A stretch of DNA of 13,025 nucleotides from an uncultured Campylobacter sp. (GTDB lineage Bacteria > Campylobacterota > Campylobacteria > Campylobacterales > Campylobacteraceae). The stretch lies in NCBI RefSeq assembly GCF_938045465.1, contig NZ_CALIBF010000209.1, positions 1 to 13,025 of the forward strand. Direction: 5' to 3'. Below the pieces are notes generated by a model. That model did no database searches, had not been told where the DNA came from, and was given only the letters and a program-made list of their open reading frames with translations. How positions within the stretch are numbered: position 1 is the stretch's first letter; every line of letters begins with the position of its first letter. Positions 6,528-13,025 of the stretch are shown in pieces. The position numbers were made by a program, and so were the translations under genes.

Positions 6528-7274
6528 TTATTCTGCATTACTCAGACCCATAAAAGCCCGCAAGCCCGCATAGTGCAGCCTTTTTGAAATATTTTCGAAT
6601 TCCAAATTCCAAATCCCCTCGTCGTATTTCCATTCAAACGGCGTTTTGTAATTCGTCCAAATTTCATACGCGCGTTCGTTTAGCCGCTCAATCAACGCAG
6701 AAATCCCTAAATCGCCGCCCGCTATCTCCATCATCAAATGCCAGTTGTCCAAATCGGCGGGGTCGCCGGTATGGATGGACTTCTCTCGCGGCAGATAATA
6801 CACAAAATCGCCCGTATCAAAGGGAAATAAAGTATGGCACAGCGCAATGCCGTAAATTTTTTGAGCGAATACGGTCGGAAGCTGCTCGTCCGAATAGCCG
6901 AAGGTAGAAACGTATAAAAAGCTGCGCAAGATGCTCGCTAAATTTCTGCAAACGGGCGCAAAGGCGTATCTGCATGCCCGCTGCGTTAAGGCGCCGTTTC
7001 TAATAAAACTTATGGCGCTATCGATCTCTTTTCTTCTTGCTTGCACGTATTTTATCTTTTTAAATCGCCAAGCTTGCAAAAGCTGCAAAGAATTGTCGAT
7101 TGAGCGCAGATGCTTGTCTCTTTTTTCATCCGCCGTGTCGCTTAGCTCCGCGATCCTCGCAGCGGCCTGCCTCCAAAACGGAACTAAGGTTTTTACCCAT
7201 CCCAAGTAGCTCAGATAAAGCGCGTCCGGCTCCTCCTTTTCAAAAGCCGCTCTCATCTGCGTAAGTTTTATCAT
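6528..7274 (-). CDS. Hypothetical 248-aa protein downstream of thyX
   Basis: I do not recognise this family. The protein appears soluble: it has no signal peptide and no clear membrane helix. The N-terminal half is helical and charged (AAFEKEEPD, WRQAAARIAELSDTADEKR, then a basic KKIKYVQARRKEIDSAISF). The C-terminal half is rich in aromatic residues (GDFVYYLPREKS, DNWHLMMEIAGGDLG, TPFEWKYDEGIWNLEFENI), which gives it the look of a genuine folded domain. A longer reading to 7400 is possible, but it would overlap thyX and has no ribosome binding site. The ATG at 7274 has AAAGGG 6 nt upstream. It lies 46 bp after thyX on the same strand and probably shares its transcript, then ends at a stem-loop. 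The link to thymidylate synthesis is positional only. Confidence 0.72.
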   Translation of the reverse strand: MIKLTQMRAAFEKEEPDALYLSYLGWVKTLVPFWRQAAARIAELSDTADEKRDKHLRSIDNSLQLLQAWRFKKIKYVQARRKEIDSAISFIRNGALTQRACRYAFAPVCRNLASILRSFLYVSTFGYSDEQLPTVFAQKIYGIALCHTLFPFDTGDFVYYLPREKSIHTGDPADLDNWHLMMEIAGGDLGISALIERLNERAYEIWTNYKTPFEWKYDEGIWNLEFENISKRLHYAGLRAFMGLSNAE

Positions 7275-7320
7275 CGCAGCCCTTTTGCATCTAAATTTAT
7301 CCCGCGCGCTACTTTTCGCC

Positions 7321-7944
7321 TTACGTCTTCTCGCCCGCCATGTAGCTTTGGAATATAAATTTATGCTCCTGCGGCAGCGCATCGTAAATTTTACCGGCAA
7401 GCTCGCGGATCTCCCAAAGCGCAGCTTTGCTAGAGCGCAGAGCGAGGAAGTTTTGCAAGCTGCGCGCGTTTATGCTCCAGCTAAGCTCGCTCTTGTAGCA
7501 CTCTGGCAGGCAGTATTTAGCGATATCAAGGCTGATCGAGGTTTGTAAGATTACGCGCAGATTTTCAAGCGCCGCTATGCTTGCGTTATCGACCGCTTCA
7601 TTGCCCGTAAGCACAATGTATCGCGCGGCGTTTTCGAAATCGCCTTGCGCGAAGCTGCCCTCGCCGCGCAATTCTTTAAGAGTGTAGCGAGTGGATTTTA
7701 CGCTAAGGCTTGCAAGGCGGTGGCGCGCCAGCTCCTGAAGCAGCGCGCGAGAGATGCTGCTGATGTAGAAATTGTAATAGAGGTGCTCGAGCGTGCTTGA
7801 GTGCTTGAGCTGATTGCCGACGCGGTCTATTAGCGCCAGGTCTTTGACGCCGCCGCAATCGCCACGCTCAAAGCTCTGCCAGCAGGTGCGGATCGCATTT
7901 GAGCAGACCCAAAGCGGAGTGAAATTTAGAAGTTTGACTTGCAT
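7321..7944 (-). CDS. thyX: Flavin-dependent thymidylate synthase ThyX
   Basis: ThyX methylates dUMP to dTMP using methylene-tetrahydrofolate as carbon donor and reduced FAD as hydride source, replacing ThyA in many epsilonproteobacteria. The signature RHRx7S is present as RHRLASLSVKS (74-84) followed by TRY, and the C-terminal dUMP/FAD-binding block NARSLQNFLALR (159-170) ends in WEIRELA, as is typical. At 207 aa it is close to the family's usual length. The start at 7944 (MQVKLLNF) is chosen over an upstream ATG because AAGGA lies 5 nt before it. A TAAAAT at 7970-7975 on the minus strand would give a short leader. The unknown 248-aa gene follows after 46 bp, so the two are likely co-transcribed. 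Identification is firm. Confidence 0.96.
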   Translation of the reverse strand: MQVKLLNFTPLWVCSNAIRTCWQSFERGDCGGVKDLALIDRVGNQLKHSSTLEHLYYNFYISSISRALLQELARHRLASLSVKSTRYTLKELRGEGSFAQGDFENAARYIVLTGNEAVDNASIAALENLRVILQTSISLDIAKYCLPECYKSELSWSINARSLQNFLALRSSKAALWEIRELAGKIYDALPQEHKFIFQSYMAGEKT

Positions 7945-8069
7945 GATTATCCTTTGAAATTTTAAGCGCATTTTAACGCTATCGCACTTTTAAACCGATA
8001 AAATTTCGCAAAACGACGCTTTTAATAAACGAAGCTTGCGCCTAGCTTTGCGAGCAGAACTGCTTCATT

Positions 8070-8696
8070 TTATCTTTTTTCGCTGCCGCCGCGAGAGATT
8101 AAAATTTCATCCAGCCTGTAGCGCGTGTGCGGGTATTTGCTAGGTTCACCACGTCCCAAAGCCACGACGATCGCGGGACGAAATTTCGCCTCTAAAGCGC
8201 AGAATCTTTCCAGAGCCGCGGCGTCAAAGCCGGTCATTATGCACGAGCGCACGTCAAAGCTCTCGGCGATATTAGCGATATTTGCCGCTAAGATATAAAG
8301 CTGCTTGGTCGCGTAGTTCATCAGCGCTTCGTCGTCTAAGCCCGCAAATTTCGCGCAGAAATAATTCATCGCAGCTTCATATTTTTGCGGAGTGTTTGCG
8401 CGACGGCGAACGGTTCGTTCTAAATACTCCTCGCCCACGCTCAGATCGTTACGCGCGATTAAAATCACGGCGTGCGAGCACTCGGCTATTTGTGGCTGGC
8501 TGTTGCAGGCTACAGAAAGCTCTTTTAGCTCGCAAAGATCCGAGACTATCATCATATTCCACGGTTCCAATCCGCATGAGCTGGGACTTAAGCGCGCAAG
8601 ATCAAGTATCTCGCGCACGAGTTCATTATTTAGCTTGTCACTGCAAAATTTACGGCAGCTGTGGCGAGAGAGCATCACTTCTTTTATCGATTTCAT
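8070..8696 (-). CDS. FMN-dependent nitroreductase, RdxA-like
   Basis: This 208-aa protein belongs to the nitroreductase superfamily: an FMN-binding, NAD(P)H-dependent cytoplasmic reductase of nitro compounds or quinone-like substrates. FMN-phosphate contacts are visible at the start (SRHSCRKF, 10-17), LARLSPSSCGLEPW (33-46) is the family's second motif, and SCIMTGFDAAALE (151-163) with VVALGRGE (177-184) ends the fold. RHSC, ARLSPSS, SCI-GFD and ALG match the pattern I know from Helicobacter pylori RdxA, the enzyme that activates metronidazole, so an RdxA-like assignment is reasonable. A longer reading to 9059 would run through the opposite-strand transporter gene and is wrong. The start at 8696 has AAGGAG 5 nt upstream and a TATAAT at 8721-8726. 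It is transcribed divergently from the neighbouring symporter. Confidence 0.88.
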   Translation of the reverse strand: MKSIKEVMLSRHSCRKFCSDKLNNELVREILDLARLSPSSCGLEPWNMMIVSDLCELKELSVACNSQPQIAECSHAVILIARNDLSVGEEYLERTVRRRANTPQKYEAAMNYFCAKFAGLDDEALMNYATKQLYILAANIANIAESFDVRSCIMTGFDAAALERFCALEAKFRPAIVVALGRGEPSKYPHTRYRLDEILISRGGSEKR

Positions 8697-8720
8697 TTTA
8701 TCTCCTTTAAAATTCGCGGC

Positions 8721-8726
8721 ATTATA
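8721..8726 (-). promoter_or_regulatory. -10 element of the nitroreductase gene
   Basis: An exact TATAAT on the minus strand sits about 25 bp before the start codon at 8696, predicting transcription from about 8714 and a short leader that still contains the AAGGAG site. The 121-bp divergent gap also holds the promoter of the symporter on the other strand. Confidence 0.5.
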
Positions 8727-8777
8727 ACGGGTTTGCCTAAATTCCACCCGGTTAGCTTGGCGAGTTAAGCTAGATTT

Positions 8778-8786
8778 TGCTAATAT
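8778..8786 (+). promoter_or_regulatory. Extended -10 element of the first symporter gene
   Basis: TGCTAATAT at 8778-8786 is a near match to the extended -10 TGnTATAAT. Transcription would start near 8793, about 25 nt before the ATG at 8818. Confidence 0.4.
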
Positions 8787-8817
8787 TGCCCTTTTAAATT
8801 CCGCTACAAGGCATAAT

Positions 8818-10167
8818 ATGAACGATAAATTTAGCAAAATCGGCTTCATCCTCGCAGTCGCAGGCAGTGCCGTGGGGCTCGGTAATGCGTGGAAATTCCC
8901 CACTTTAGTAGGCACCAACGGCGGCAGCGCATTTATCTTGCTATATCTTTTGCTGACGCTTTTGGTTAGCTTCGTGATTTTTTTAGCCGAGATCGTCATC
9001 GGCAGGCTAAGCGAAAGTGATCCGGTGCGCGCATTTGAAAAGCTCGCACCCTCATACAAAGGCGCATGGAAATACGCGGGATTTTTTATGATTAGTGCGC
9101 TTTTGATCTATGCTTTTTACAGCGTCGTAATGGGCTGGATCCTAAAATACGTAGTCTCAAGCGCCTTGTATCTGCCAAAAAGCATAGATGAAAGCGGCGC
9201 AGCGTTTAACGCACTTTTAGGTAGCGACTTTTTAAGCGTGGCTGTGTGCTTTACCATAGCGTCGGCGTTTTGCTTTTTCATCGTATCTAAAGGTGTCAAA
9301 AGTGGCATCGAGCGGCTGAATGTCTGGATGATGCCCGCGCTATTTATTTTGCTGGTTTTGATGCTAATTTACGCCGCGAGTTTCGATGGATTCGGACGTA
9401 GCGCGAAATTCTTACTGGTGCCAGATTTTTCCAAGCTTAATAAAGATAGCGTTCTTTCGGCGCTAGGACTTGCGTTTTTTACGCTTTCGCTTGGCGTTAC
9501 TACGATTATGACCTATGCCGCGAGCCTGCCTGCGCGCACCAACATCCTAACCTCAAGCATAAATATCGTCTGCATTAATGTCCTAATCGGCGTGATGATG
9601 GGACTTATCGTCTTTACTTTCATCTTTGAATTCGGCGGCGATCCCAAAGCGCAAGGTCCGGGGCTTGTGTTCGTCTCGCTGGTGGTGCTTTTTTCAAAGC
9701 TCGGTGCGATCGGAAATATCCTAGCCTTTTTATTTTTCACCTCGCTATTATTTGCGGCGATTACTTCTGCAATTTCGATGCTGGAGCCTGCGATTTATTA
9801 TCTCGTAAACTCCCGCAAGCTAAGCCGCAAGCGCGCTTCGCTTTTAGTTTTTGCCGTGACGTATGTTTTAGGGATATGCTGCATTTTGGGTTATTACGGG
9901 GGCACGAGCGAGTATTTTAGCCTAGGTGGCAAGAGCTTTTTTGACGTGCTTGATTACCTAACCTCGAATATCTTAATGCCTCTTAGTGGTATAATCGTGG
10001 CGATTTTCGTAGGGTTCGTGATCAAAAAACGAGCCGTCGAAATTCTACTGCGCCCATATATGGGACGAATGGGCTTTAAGCTGTGGTATTTTGTGCTATT
10101 GCGCTTCGTGGCGCCAGTCGCGATCGTAGTGATAGCACTCAATCAGTTAAAAATTTTAAATTTTTAA
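8818..10167 (+). CDS. SNF-family sodium-dependent transporter (NSS), copy 1
   Basis: This 449-aa inner-membrane protein is a neurotransmitter:sodium symporter family member, which imports amino acids or related amines with Na+. TM1 carries the family signature GSAVGLGNAWKFP (16-28), the unwound segment that binds substrate and sodium in LeuT. TM3 has Tyr101 in AFYSVVMGW, TM6 reads FFTLSLGVTT (220-229), with Ser224 at the LeuT Ser256 position and Val at Phe259, and TM8 has AITSAISMLEP (314-324) with the Thr-Ser pair of the Na2 site. About eleven or twelve helices are expected; TM5 is preceded by the conserved KSGIERLN. The ribosome binding site before the ATG (AAGG) is weak. A second copy lies 844 bp downstream on the same strand, 53% identical by hand alignment. 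I recall a similar tandem pair in H. pylori (HP0497/HP0498). The substrate is not predictable from sequence alone. Confidence 0.92.
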   Translation: MNDKFSKIGFILAVAGSAVGLGNAWKFPTLVGTNGGSAFILLYLLLTLLVSFVIFLAEIVIGRLSESDPVRAFEKLAPSYKGAWKYAGFFMISALLIYAFYSVVMGWILKYVVSSALYLPKSIDESGAAFNALLGSDFLSVAVCFTIASAFCFFIVSKGVKSGIERLNVWMMPALFILLVLMLIYAASFDGFGRSAKFLLVPDFSKLNKDSVLSALGLAFFTLSLGVTTIMTYAASLPARTNILTSSINIVCINVLIGVMMGLIVFTFIFEFGGDPKAQGPGLVFVSLVVLFSKLGAIGNILAFLFFTSLLFAAITSAISMLEPAIYYLVNSRKLSRKRASLLVFAVTYVLGICCILGYYGGTSEYFSLGGKSFFDVLDYLTSNILMPLSGIIVAIFVGFVIKKRAVEILLRPYMGRMGFKLWYFVLLRFVAPVAIVVIALNQLKILNF

Positions 10168-10200
10168 ATTTTGTAAAGCAGGTGGATAACATGGAAGTTA

Positions 10201-10242
10201 AAATTTGGCGCTAAAGCAGTCCAAAAGCAACGCGCCAAATTT
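10201..10242. repeat. Unit X copy 1: perfect 11-bp inverted repeat
   Basis: AAATTTGGCGC (10201-10211) and GCGCCAAATTT (10232-10242) pair perfectly around a 20-nt loop. The element starts 33 bp after the first symporter's stop. The sequence that follows (CATAGC...TTGCGGC...GATAGTTT) is also shared with X2, although X1 has about 17 extra bases. Confidence 0.7.
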
Positions 10243-10290
10243 CATAGCGAACTTGCGGCAATCCGTTAGCCTTGCAGCGATAGTTTAAAA

Positions 10291-10434
10291 TTTTATGTTT
10301 AGATAGAGGAAGGTCAAAGTATGCGACGGCAATCAGCTTTCGGCGCGATCGTGCTAACCCGCATGGCGATCGGTGCGCGCGACAAAGGCGTCGTAGCGCA
10401 GCCGCATCTGATCACGCTACGGAATTTTAAAATT
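10291..10434. repeat. Unit Y copy 1
   Basis: This unit is about 144 bp long. Its ends match copy 2 closely (TTTTATGT-TAGATAG at the left; CTGATCACGCT-CGGAATTTTAAAATT in two segments at the right). The middle is diverged but recognisable: CAATCAGC-TTCGGCG, then CAAAG-CG-CGTAGC. Confidence 0.65.
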
Positions 10435-10759
10435 CTAAACCGAGACGGTCGGTGCACAGCCGCCACGATAGTTTATGACGCGACCTACGCAATGTGCCGC
10501 AGAAGCGGCGCGTAAAATTTTGTGGTGACCCGCGCGAAATTGCGCTTGGAATTTTAAAATTTGTCGCCGAAACGGCGCACAAGACCGCAATCCGTCTAAT
10601 AGACGGCCGATCCGTCAGAACAGCGCAGGGATCGCATATTGCGGCTTGAAATTTTAAAATTTTACGCTCTGACGGCTTGGAGCGATAGGCAAAATTCCAT
10701 AGTGAGCCTCACGGCGATCCGTGCGCGGCTATGGCGGCTGTCAAAAATCGCGCTTGGAA

Positions 10760-10899
10760 TTTTATGTCTAGATAGGAGCATGCAGCGACCGCAATCAGCC
10801 TTCGGCGTGACTGCGCTAATCCGCGCGGCAACCTGCGCAAGACCACGGCAAAGACGCCGTAGCCAGTCGTGTCTGATCACGCTGCGGAATTTTAAAATT
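10760..10899. repeat. Unit Y copy 2
   Basis: This is the second copy of the roughly 140-bp unit, in the same orientation as copy 1 and directly followed by X2. Compared with copy 1 it has several substitutions and small indels; the one at AGCCAG versus AGCGCAG would shift any reading frame. Confidence 0.65.
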
Positions 10900-10936
10900 T
10901 AGCGCTAAAGCGGTCTAAAAACAATGCGCTAAATTT
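10895..10936. repeat. Unit X copy 2: perfect 11-bp inverted repeat
   Basis: AAATTTAGCGC (10895-10905) and GCGCTAAATTT (10926-10936) pair perfectly around a 20-nt loop of the same length as in X1. The one arm position that differs from X1 (G to A) is matched by the partner arm (C to T), so pairing is preserved. It lies 75 bp before the second symporter's start. Confidence 0.7.
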
Positions 10937-11011
10937 CATAGCAAGGTTGCGGCGATAGTTTGGAATTTTAAAATTCCGCGGCTTTAAAATTTAAAAATCA
11001 TCGGAGAGAAA

Positions 11012-12355
11012 ATGAACGATAAATTTAGCAAAATCGGCTTCATACTTGCCGTCGCAGGCGGCGCAGTGGGGCTTGGCAACGCATGGAAATTCCCCACCCT
11101 CGTGGGTCAAAACGGCGGCAGCGCCTTCGTGCTTTTATACCTCGCGCTCACGCTGGGCGTGGGCTTTAGCATATTCCTAGCCGAGATGGCGCTAGGCAGG
11201 CTAAGCGGGCGGGATCTGCCGAGCGCATACGAGACGCTGGCGCCGCTCGGCGGACGCAAATGGCGCGCAGGAGGCGTTTTCATCGCGGGCGGCATGCTGG
11301 TGCTGTCCTTTTACCTCGTGATCCTCGGCTGGGTGATCCGCTACATATTTTTGGGCTTTTCTCCGCTGCCCGCAACCGCCGAGGAAGCGGGCGCCGTCTT
11401 TGACGATCTCATCTCGCATTCGCTAGCCACGAGCCTGGGCTTTTACGCGCTTGCGCTCGTGCTGACGTTATCCGTCGTCGCGCGCGGCATCAAAAGCGGT
11501 ATCGAGCGACTAAACGTCGTGATGATGCCGCTTCTTTTCGTGCTGCTGCTCGCGATGCTTGCGTATGCGTGCACGATGCAGGGCTTCGGCGCGGCGGCGA
11601 AATTTCTTTTCTACCCAGACTTCGGCAAAATCACCGTTAACTCCGTCCTCTCCGCACTCGGGCTCGCGCTCTTTACCCTATGCGTGGGCGTCGGCTGTAT
11701 CGCAGCATACGCGGCGTCGCTTAGCGAGGGGGTGCGGCTCGTGCGAAGCTCGGTAAACATCGTATTTATCAACATCGCGATCGGACTGATGATGGGGCTC
11801 ATCGTCTTTACCTTCATCTTCGAATTTCGCGCCGATCCCGCGCAGGGTGCGGGGCTTGTGTTCGTCTCGCTCACTACGATGTTTGCAAAAATGGGGCTAG
11901 CGGGACAGGTGCTTGAAGTCGCGTTTTTCGTCTCGCTCTTTTTCGCGGGGATCACGAGCGCGGTTTCGATGATCGAGCCTTTCGTCTTCTATCTCATCGG
12001 CAGATTTAAAATTTCGCGCCTGCGCGCAGTCTGTATTTCAGGGTGCGTCATAGCGGTGCTAGGCGCATGCTCGCTACTATCGATGCACGCGGATTATGCG
12101 AGCAGGTTTAAGCTTTTCGGCGCGAGCTTTTTTGACTGCTTGGACTTCGTAAGCTCAAACGTCATGCTGCCTCTAGGCGCGCTAACCTCGGCGATCTTCG
12201 TGGGCTTTGTTATGGATACGCAGCGCCTGCGCGGGCTTTTTGGCGCCGATATGGGCGAGCTGGGATTTAAAATTTGGTACTTTTCGCTGCGCTTCGTAGC
12301 GCCCGTCGCGATCGTGATCATAATGGCAAATCTACTATTTTTTGGCGGAAAGTAG
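11012..12355 (+). CDS. SNF-family sodium-dependent transporter (NSS), copy 2
   Basis: This 447-aa inner-membrane symporter is paralogous to the gene upstream. The first 39 residues differ at only two positions and the first 32 bases are identical, whereas TM3-TM5 are much more diverged. TM1 reads GGAVGLGNAWKFP (16-28), TM3 FYLVILGW (100-107), TM6 FTLCVGVGCI (221-230) and TM8 GITSAVSMIEP (313-323). Compared with copy 1, the TM6 substrate-site Ser (LeuT Ser256) is Cys and the following residues change, so the two probably prefer different substrates. The Thr-Ser of the Na2 site is kept, implying Na+ coupling. GGAGA lies 6-7 nt before the ATG. The gene has a higher GC content at silent positions than copy 1. 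It may have its own promoter within the repeat region, or be read from copy 1. Confidence 0.92.
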   Translation: MNDKFSKIGFILAVAGGAVGLGNAWKFPTLVGQNGGSAFVLLYLALTLGVGFSIFLAEMALGRLSGRDLPSAYETLAPLGGRKWRAGGVFIAGGMLVLSFYLVILGWVIRYIFLGFSPLPATAEEAGAVFDDLISHSLATSLGFYALALVLTLSVVARGIKSGIERLNVVMMPLLFVLLLAMLAYACTMQGFGAAAKFLFYPDFGKITVNSVLSALGLALFTLCVGVGCIAAYAASLSEGVRLVRSSVNIVFINIAIGLMMGLIVFTFIFEFRADPAQGAGLVFVSLTTMFAKMGLAGQVLEVAFFVSLFFAGITSAVSMIEPFVFYLIGRFKISRLRAVCISGCVIAVLGACSLLSMHADYASRFKLFGASFFDCLDFVSSNVMLPLGALTSAIFVGFVMDTQRLRGLFGADMGELGFKIWYFSLRFVAPVAIVIIMANLLFFGGK

Positions 12356-12842
12356 AAAGCGAAATTAATAGAAATAAGCGGTAAAATTTTACGCGATAAA
12401 TCCTGCGACAGATTTACGCGGCGAAGCGATTTACCGGGATCACGAGGTAATTTGCAACGTTTAAACTCGGCTAAATGCGCGCTGCGATCCGCGAAGTGTC
12501 CGAGCAAAGGGCTTTAACGCAATGAAATTTCATACGGTAATCGTGTGCGGTAAAATTTAAGCGTAAATTTTGTGCCTCGTTTCATACCGAAAAGAGCCCA
12601 AACGCGCCTCTAGATTTAAAATTTACGCGTTGAAATTTCGCAATCCTCTCGGCAAGGCTTAAAAGCATTAAAATTTTATTACCCACCAGCATACAAGCGC
12701 CGAAATGCGCCGTAGAAGCAGCGGGCTTGCTTTTCAGACGCGATGAATATTTTGCGGGTGCGGCCTAAACAGCTAGTGGCGTGCGCATTTGGGCTGAATG
12801 AACCTGTTTTAAAGCCGCGCGGTTTAAGCCGTCCTTAGCGCG
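12356..12842. other. 487-bp non-coding gap between convergent genes
   Basis: No credible gene was seen. It contains a palindrome GTAAAATTTTAC at 12381-12392, a bulged hairpin at 12392-12420 (listed), several AAATTTTA-type boxes, and near 12808-12826 an imperfect AT/GC palindrome (TTAAAGCC-GCGC-GGTTTAA) that could end the minus-strand gene at the right edge. A 36-codon minus-strand frame (12582-12692) has no ribosome binding site and was rejected. Confidence 0.45.
12392..12420 (+). terminator. Candidate terminator stem-loop of the second symporter
   Basis: CGCG-A-TAAATC (12392-12402) pairs with GATTTACGCG (12411-12420): ten base pairs with one bulged A and an 8-nt loop, 36 bp after the stop codon. 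The location suits a terminator, but no T-run follows. Confidence 0.35.
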
Positions 12843-13025
12843 CTAGCACTTACCTGCTTTTTTAAGCAAAGCGTTGCAGTTACCACTTTTGGAACCTCCA
12901 GTACCGCCTGCGCCAACAATTTTTGTGCAAAGCACGTCAGAATCAACTACTATAACGGATGAAAAATAGCAACGATATAAATCCCCGTTTTTGCTCCTGA
13001 CCTTATAATGTACTGAGTCGATCTC
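12843..13025 (-). CDS. C-terminal part of a cysteine-rich, possibly pilin-like secreted protein (5' end outside the window)
   Basis: A frame is open from the right edge to a TAG at 12843-12845, giving 60 residues without a start, so the gene begins beyond the window. The peptide runs EIDSVHYKVRSKNGDLYRC, a beta-rich stretch YFSSVIVVDSDVLC, a glycine-rich linker KIVGAGGTGGSKSGNC, and ends NALLKKAGKC. Four cysteines (residues 19, 33, 50 and 60 of the visible part), with the last one at the very C-terminus, suggest disulfides in an exported protein. The beta-strands plus C-terminal cysteine loop recall type IV pilins or type II pseudopilins, but the diagnostic N-terminal prepilin helix is not in the window, so that assignment is tentative. 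It converges on the second symporter gene across a 487-bp gap. Confidence 0.55.
   Translation of the reverse strand, partial: EIDSVHYKVRSKNGDLYRCYFSSVIVVDSDVLCTKIVGAGGTGGSKSGNCNALLKKAGKC

Larger units (their letters stand above)
10168..11011. repeat. 844-bp non-coding mosaic of dispersed repeats between the two symporter genes
   Basis: Two units are each present twice in mirrored order, X1 (10201-10296), Y1 (10291-10434), Y2 (10760-10899) and X2 (10895-10977), all in the same orientation. A degraded half-X lies near 10690-10722 (AAATTCCATAG then ACGGCGATCCG). Block boundaries coincide with AT boxes of the form GGAATTTTAAAATT at about 10284, 10421, 10549, 10648, 10757, 10886 and 10962. Short hairpins also occur at 10565-10577 (CGCCG/CGGCG) and 10592-10606 (CCGTCT/AGACGG). 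Open frames at 10321 and 10639 cross the repeats, but an indel between Y1 and Y2 breaks a shared frame, so I do not call genes. Confidence 0.65.

Noticed and set aside
7275..7400. N-terminal extension of the 248-aa unknown protein
   Set aside because: It would overlap thyX by 80 bases and has a low-complexity basic sequence; the ATG at 7274 has a proper ribosome binding site.
8697..9059. N-terminal extension of the nitroreductase frame to 9059
   Set aside because: It lies antisense to the start of the first symporter, has no ribosome binding site, and the true start at 8696 has a good site and a -10 element.
10321..10902. Two open frames (10321-10515 and 10639-10902) whose products share QSAFG and LITLRNFKI
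   Set aside because: The similarity comes from the Y repeat. A one-base indel between the copies changes the frame in the middle, and differences are not concentrated at third codon positions, so this is repeat DNA and not a gene family.
12582..12692. Short minus-strand frame of 36 codons (MLVGNKILMLLSLAER...)
   Set aside because: No ribosome binding site precedes the ATG and no promoter or context supports it.

Overview
The window looks like chromosome of a relatively GC-rich Campylobacter (C. gracilis, C. showae or C. rectus type). Three things point there: the frequent AAATTTTAAAATTT-type AT boxes in gaps between GC-rich genes, extended -10 promoters of the TGnTATAAT kind, and the gene content (ThyX, an RdxA-like nitroreductase, amino-acid-type solute-binding proteins, tandem SNF-family transporters). 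The genus is an inference from style and gene set; the species is not resolved.

Layout. Positions 2-319 (+) are the 3' end of a small unknown membrane protein. Positions 556-3483 (-) hold three paralogous periplasmic solute-binding proteins of exactly 268 residues each. The two downstream ones are 73% identical by hand count. No permease or ATPase gene is present beside them, and all three share an unusual C-terminal tail. The 490-bp gap between the second and third carries a two-copy 50-bp repeat and hairpins. Next come ung (3655-4350, -) and a gene-poor stretch of about 700 bp with a membrane-protein remnant and a well-formed extended -10 promoter in front of a small putative membrane protein (5055-5318, +). 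These are followed by a DJ-1/PfpI-family protein (5714-6307, -), an unrecognised 248-aa protein (6528-7274, -) downstream of thyX (7321-7944, -) on the same strand, and an RdxA-like nitroreductase (8070-8696, -).

The right third carries two paralogous neurotransmitter:sodium symporter (NSS/SNF) family transporters on the + strand (8818-10167 and 11012-12355), 53% identical by hand alignment. They are separated by about 840 bp of non-coding, mosaic repeat DNA. Two repeat units (here called X and Y) occur twice in mirrored order X1-Y1...Y2-X2. Both X copies form a perfect 11-bp inverted repeat whose arms have changed in a compensatory way. The window closes with the 3' end of a cysteine-rich, possibly pilin-like secreted protein (12843 to the edge, -).

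How the genes fit together. Much of the window concerns uptake of amino acids or similar small metabolites: three binding proteins and two sodium-coupled symporters. The rest concerns thymidylate supply and uracil removal (ThyX, Ung) and small flavin- or cysteine-dependent enzymes. No CRISPR array, tRNA, rRNA, phage or complete insertion sequence was seen. The strongest candidates for something undescribed are the X/Y repeat family and the orphan binding-protein trio with its shared tail.
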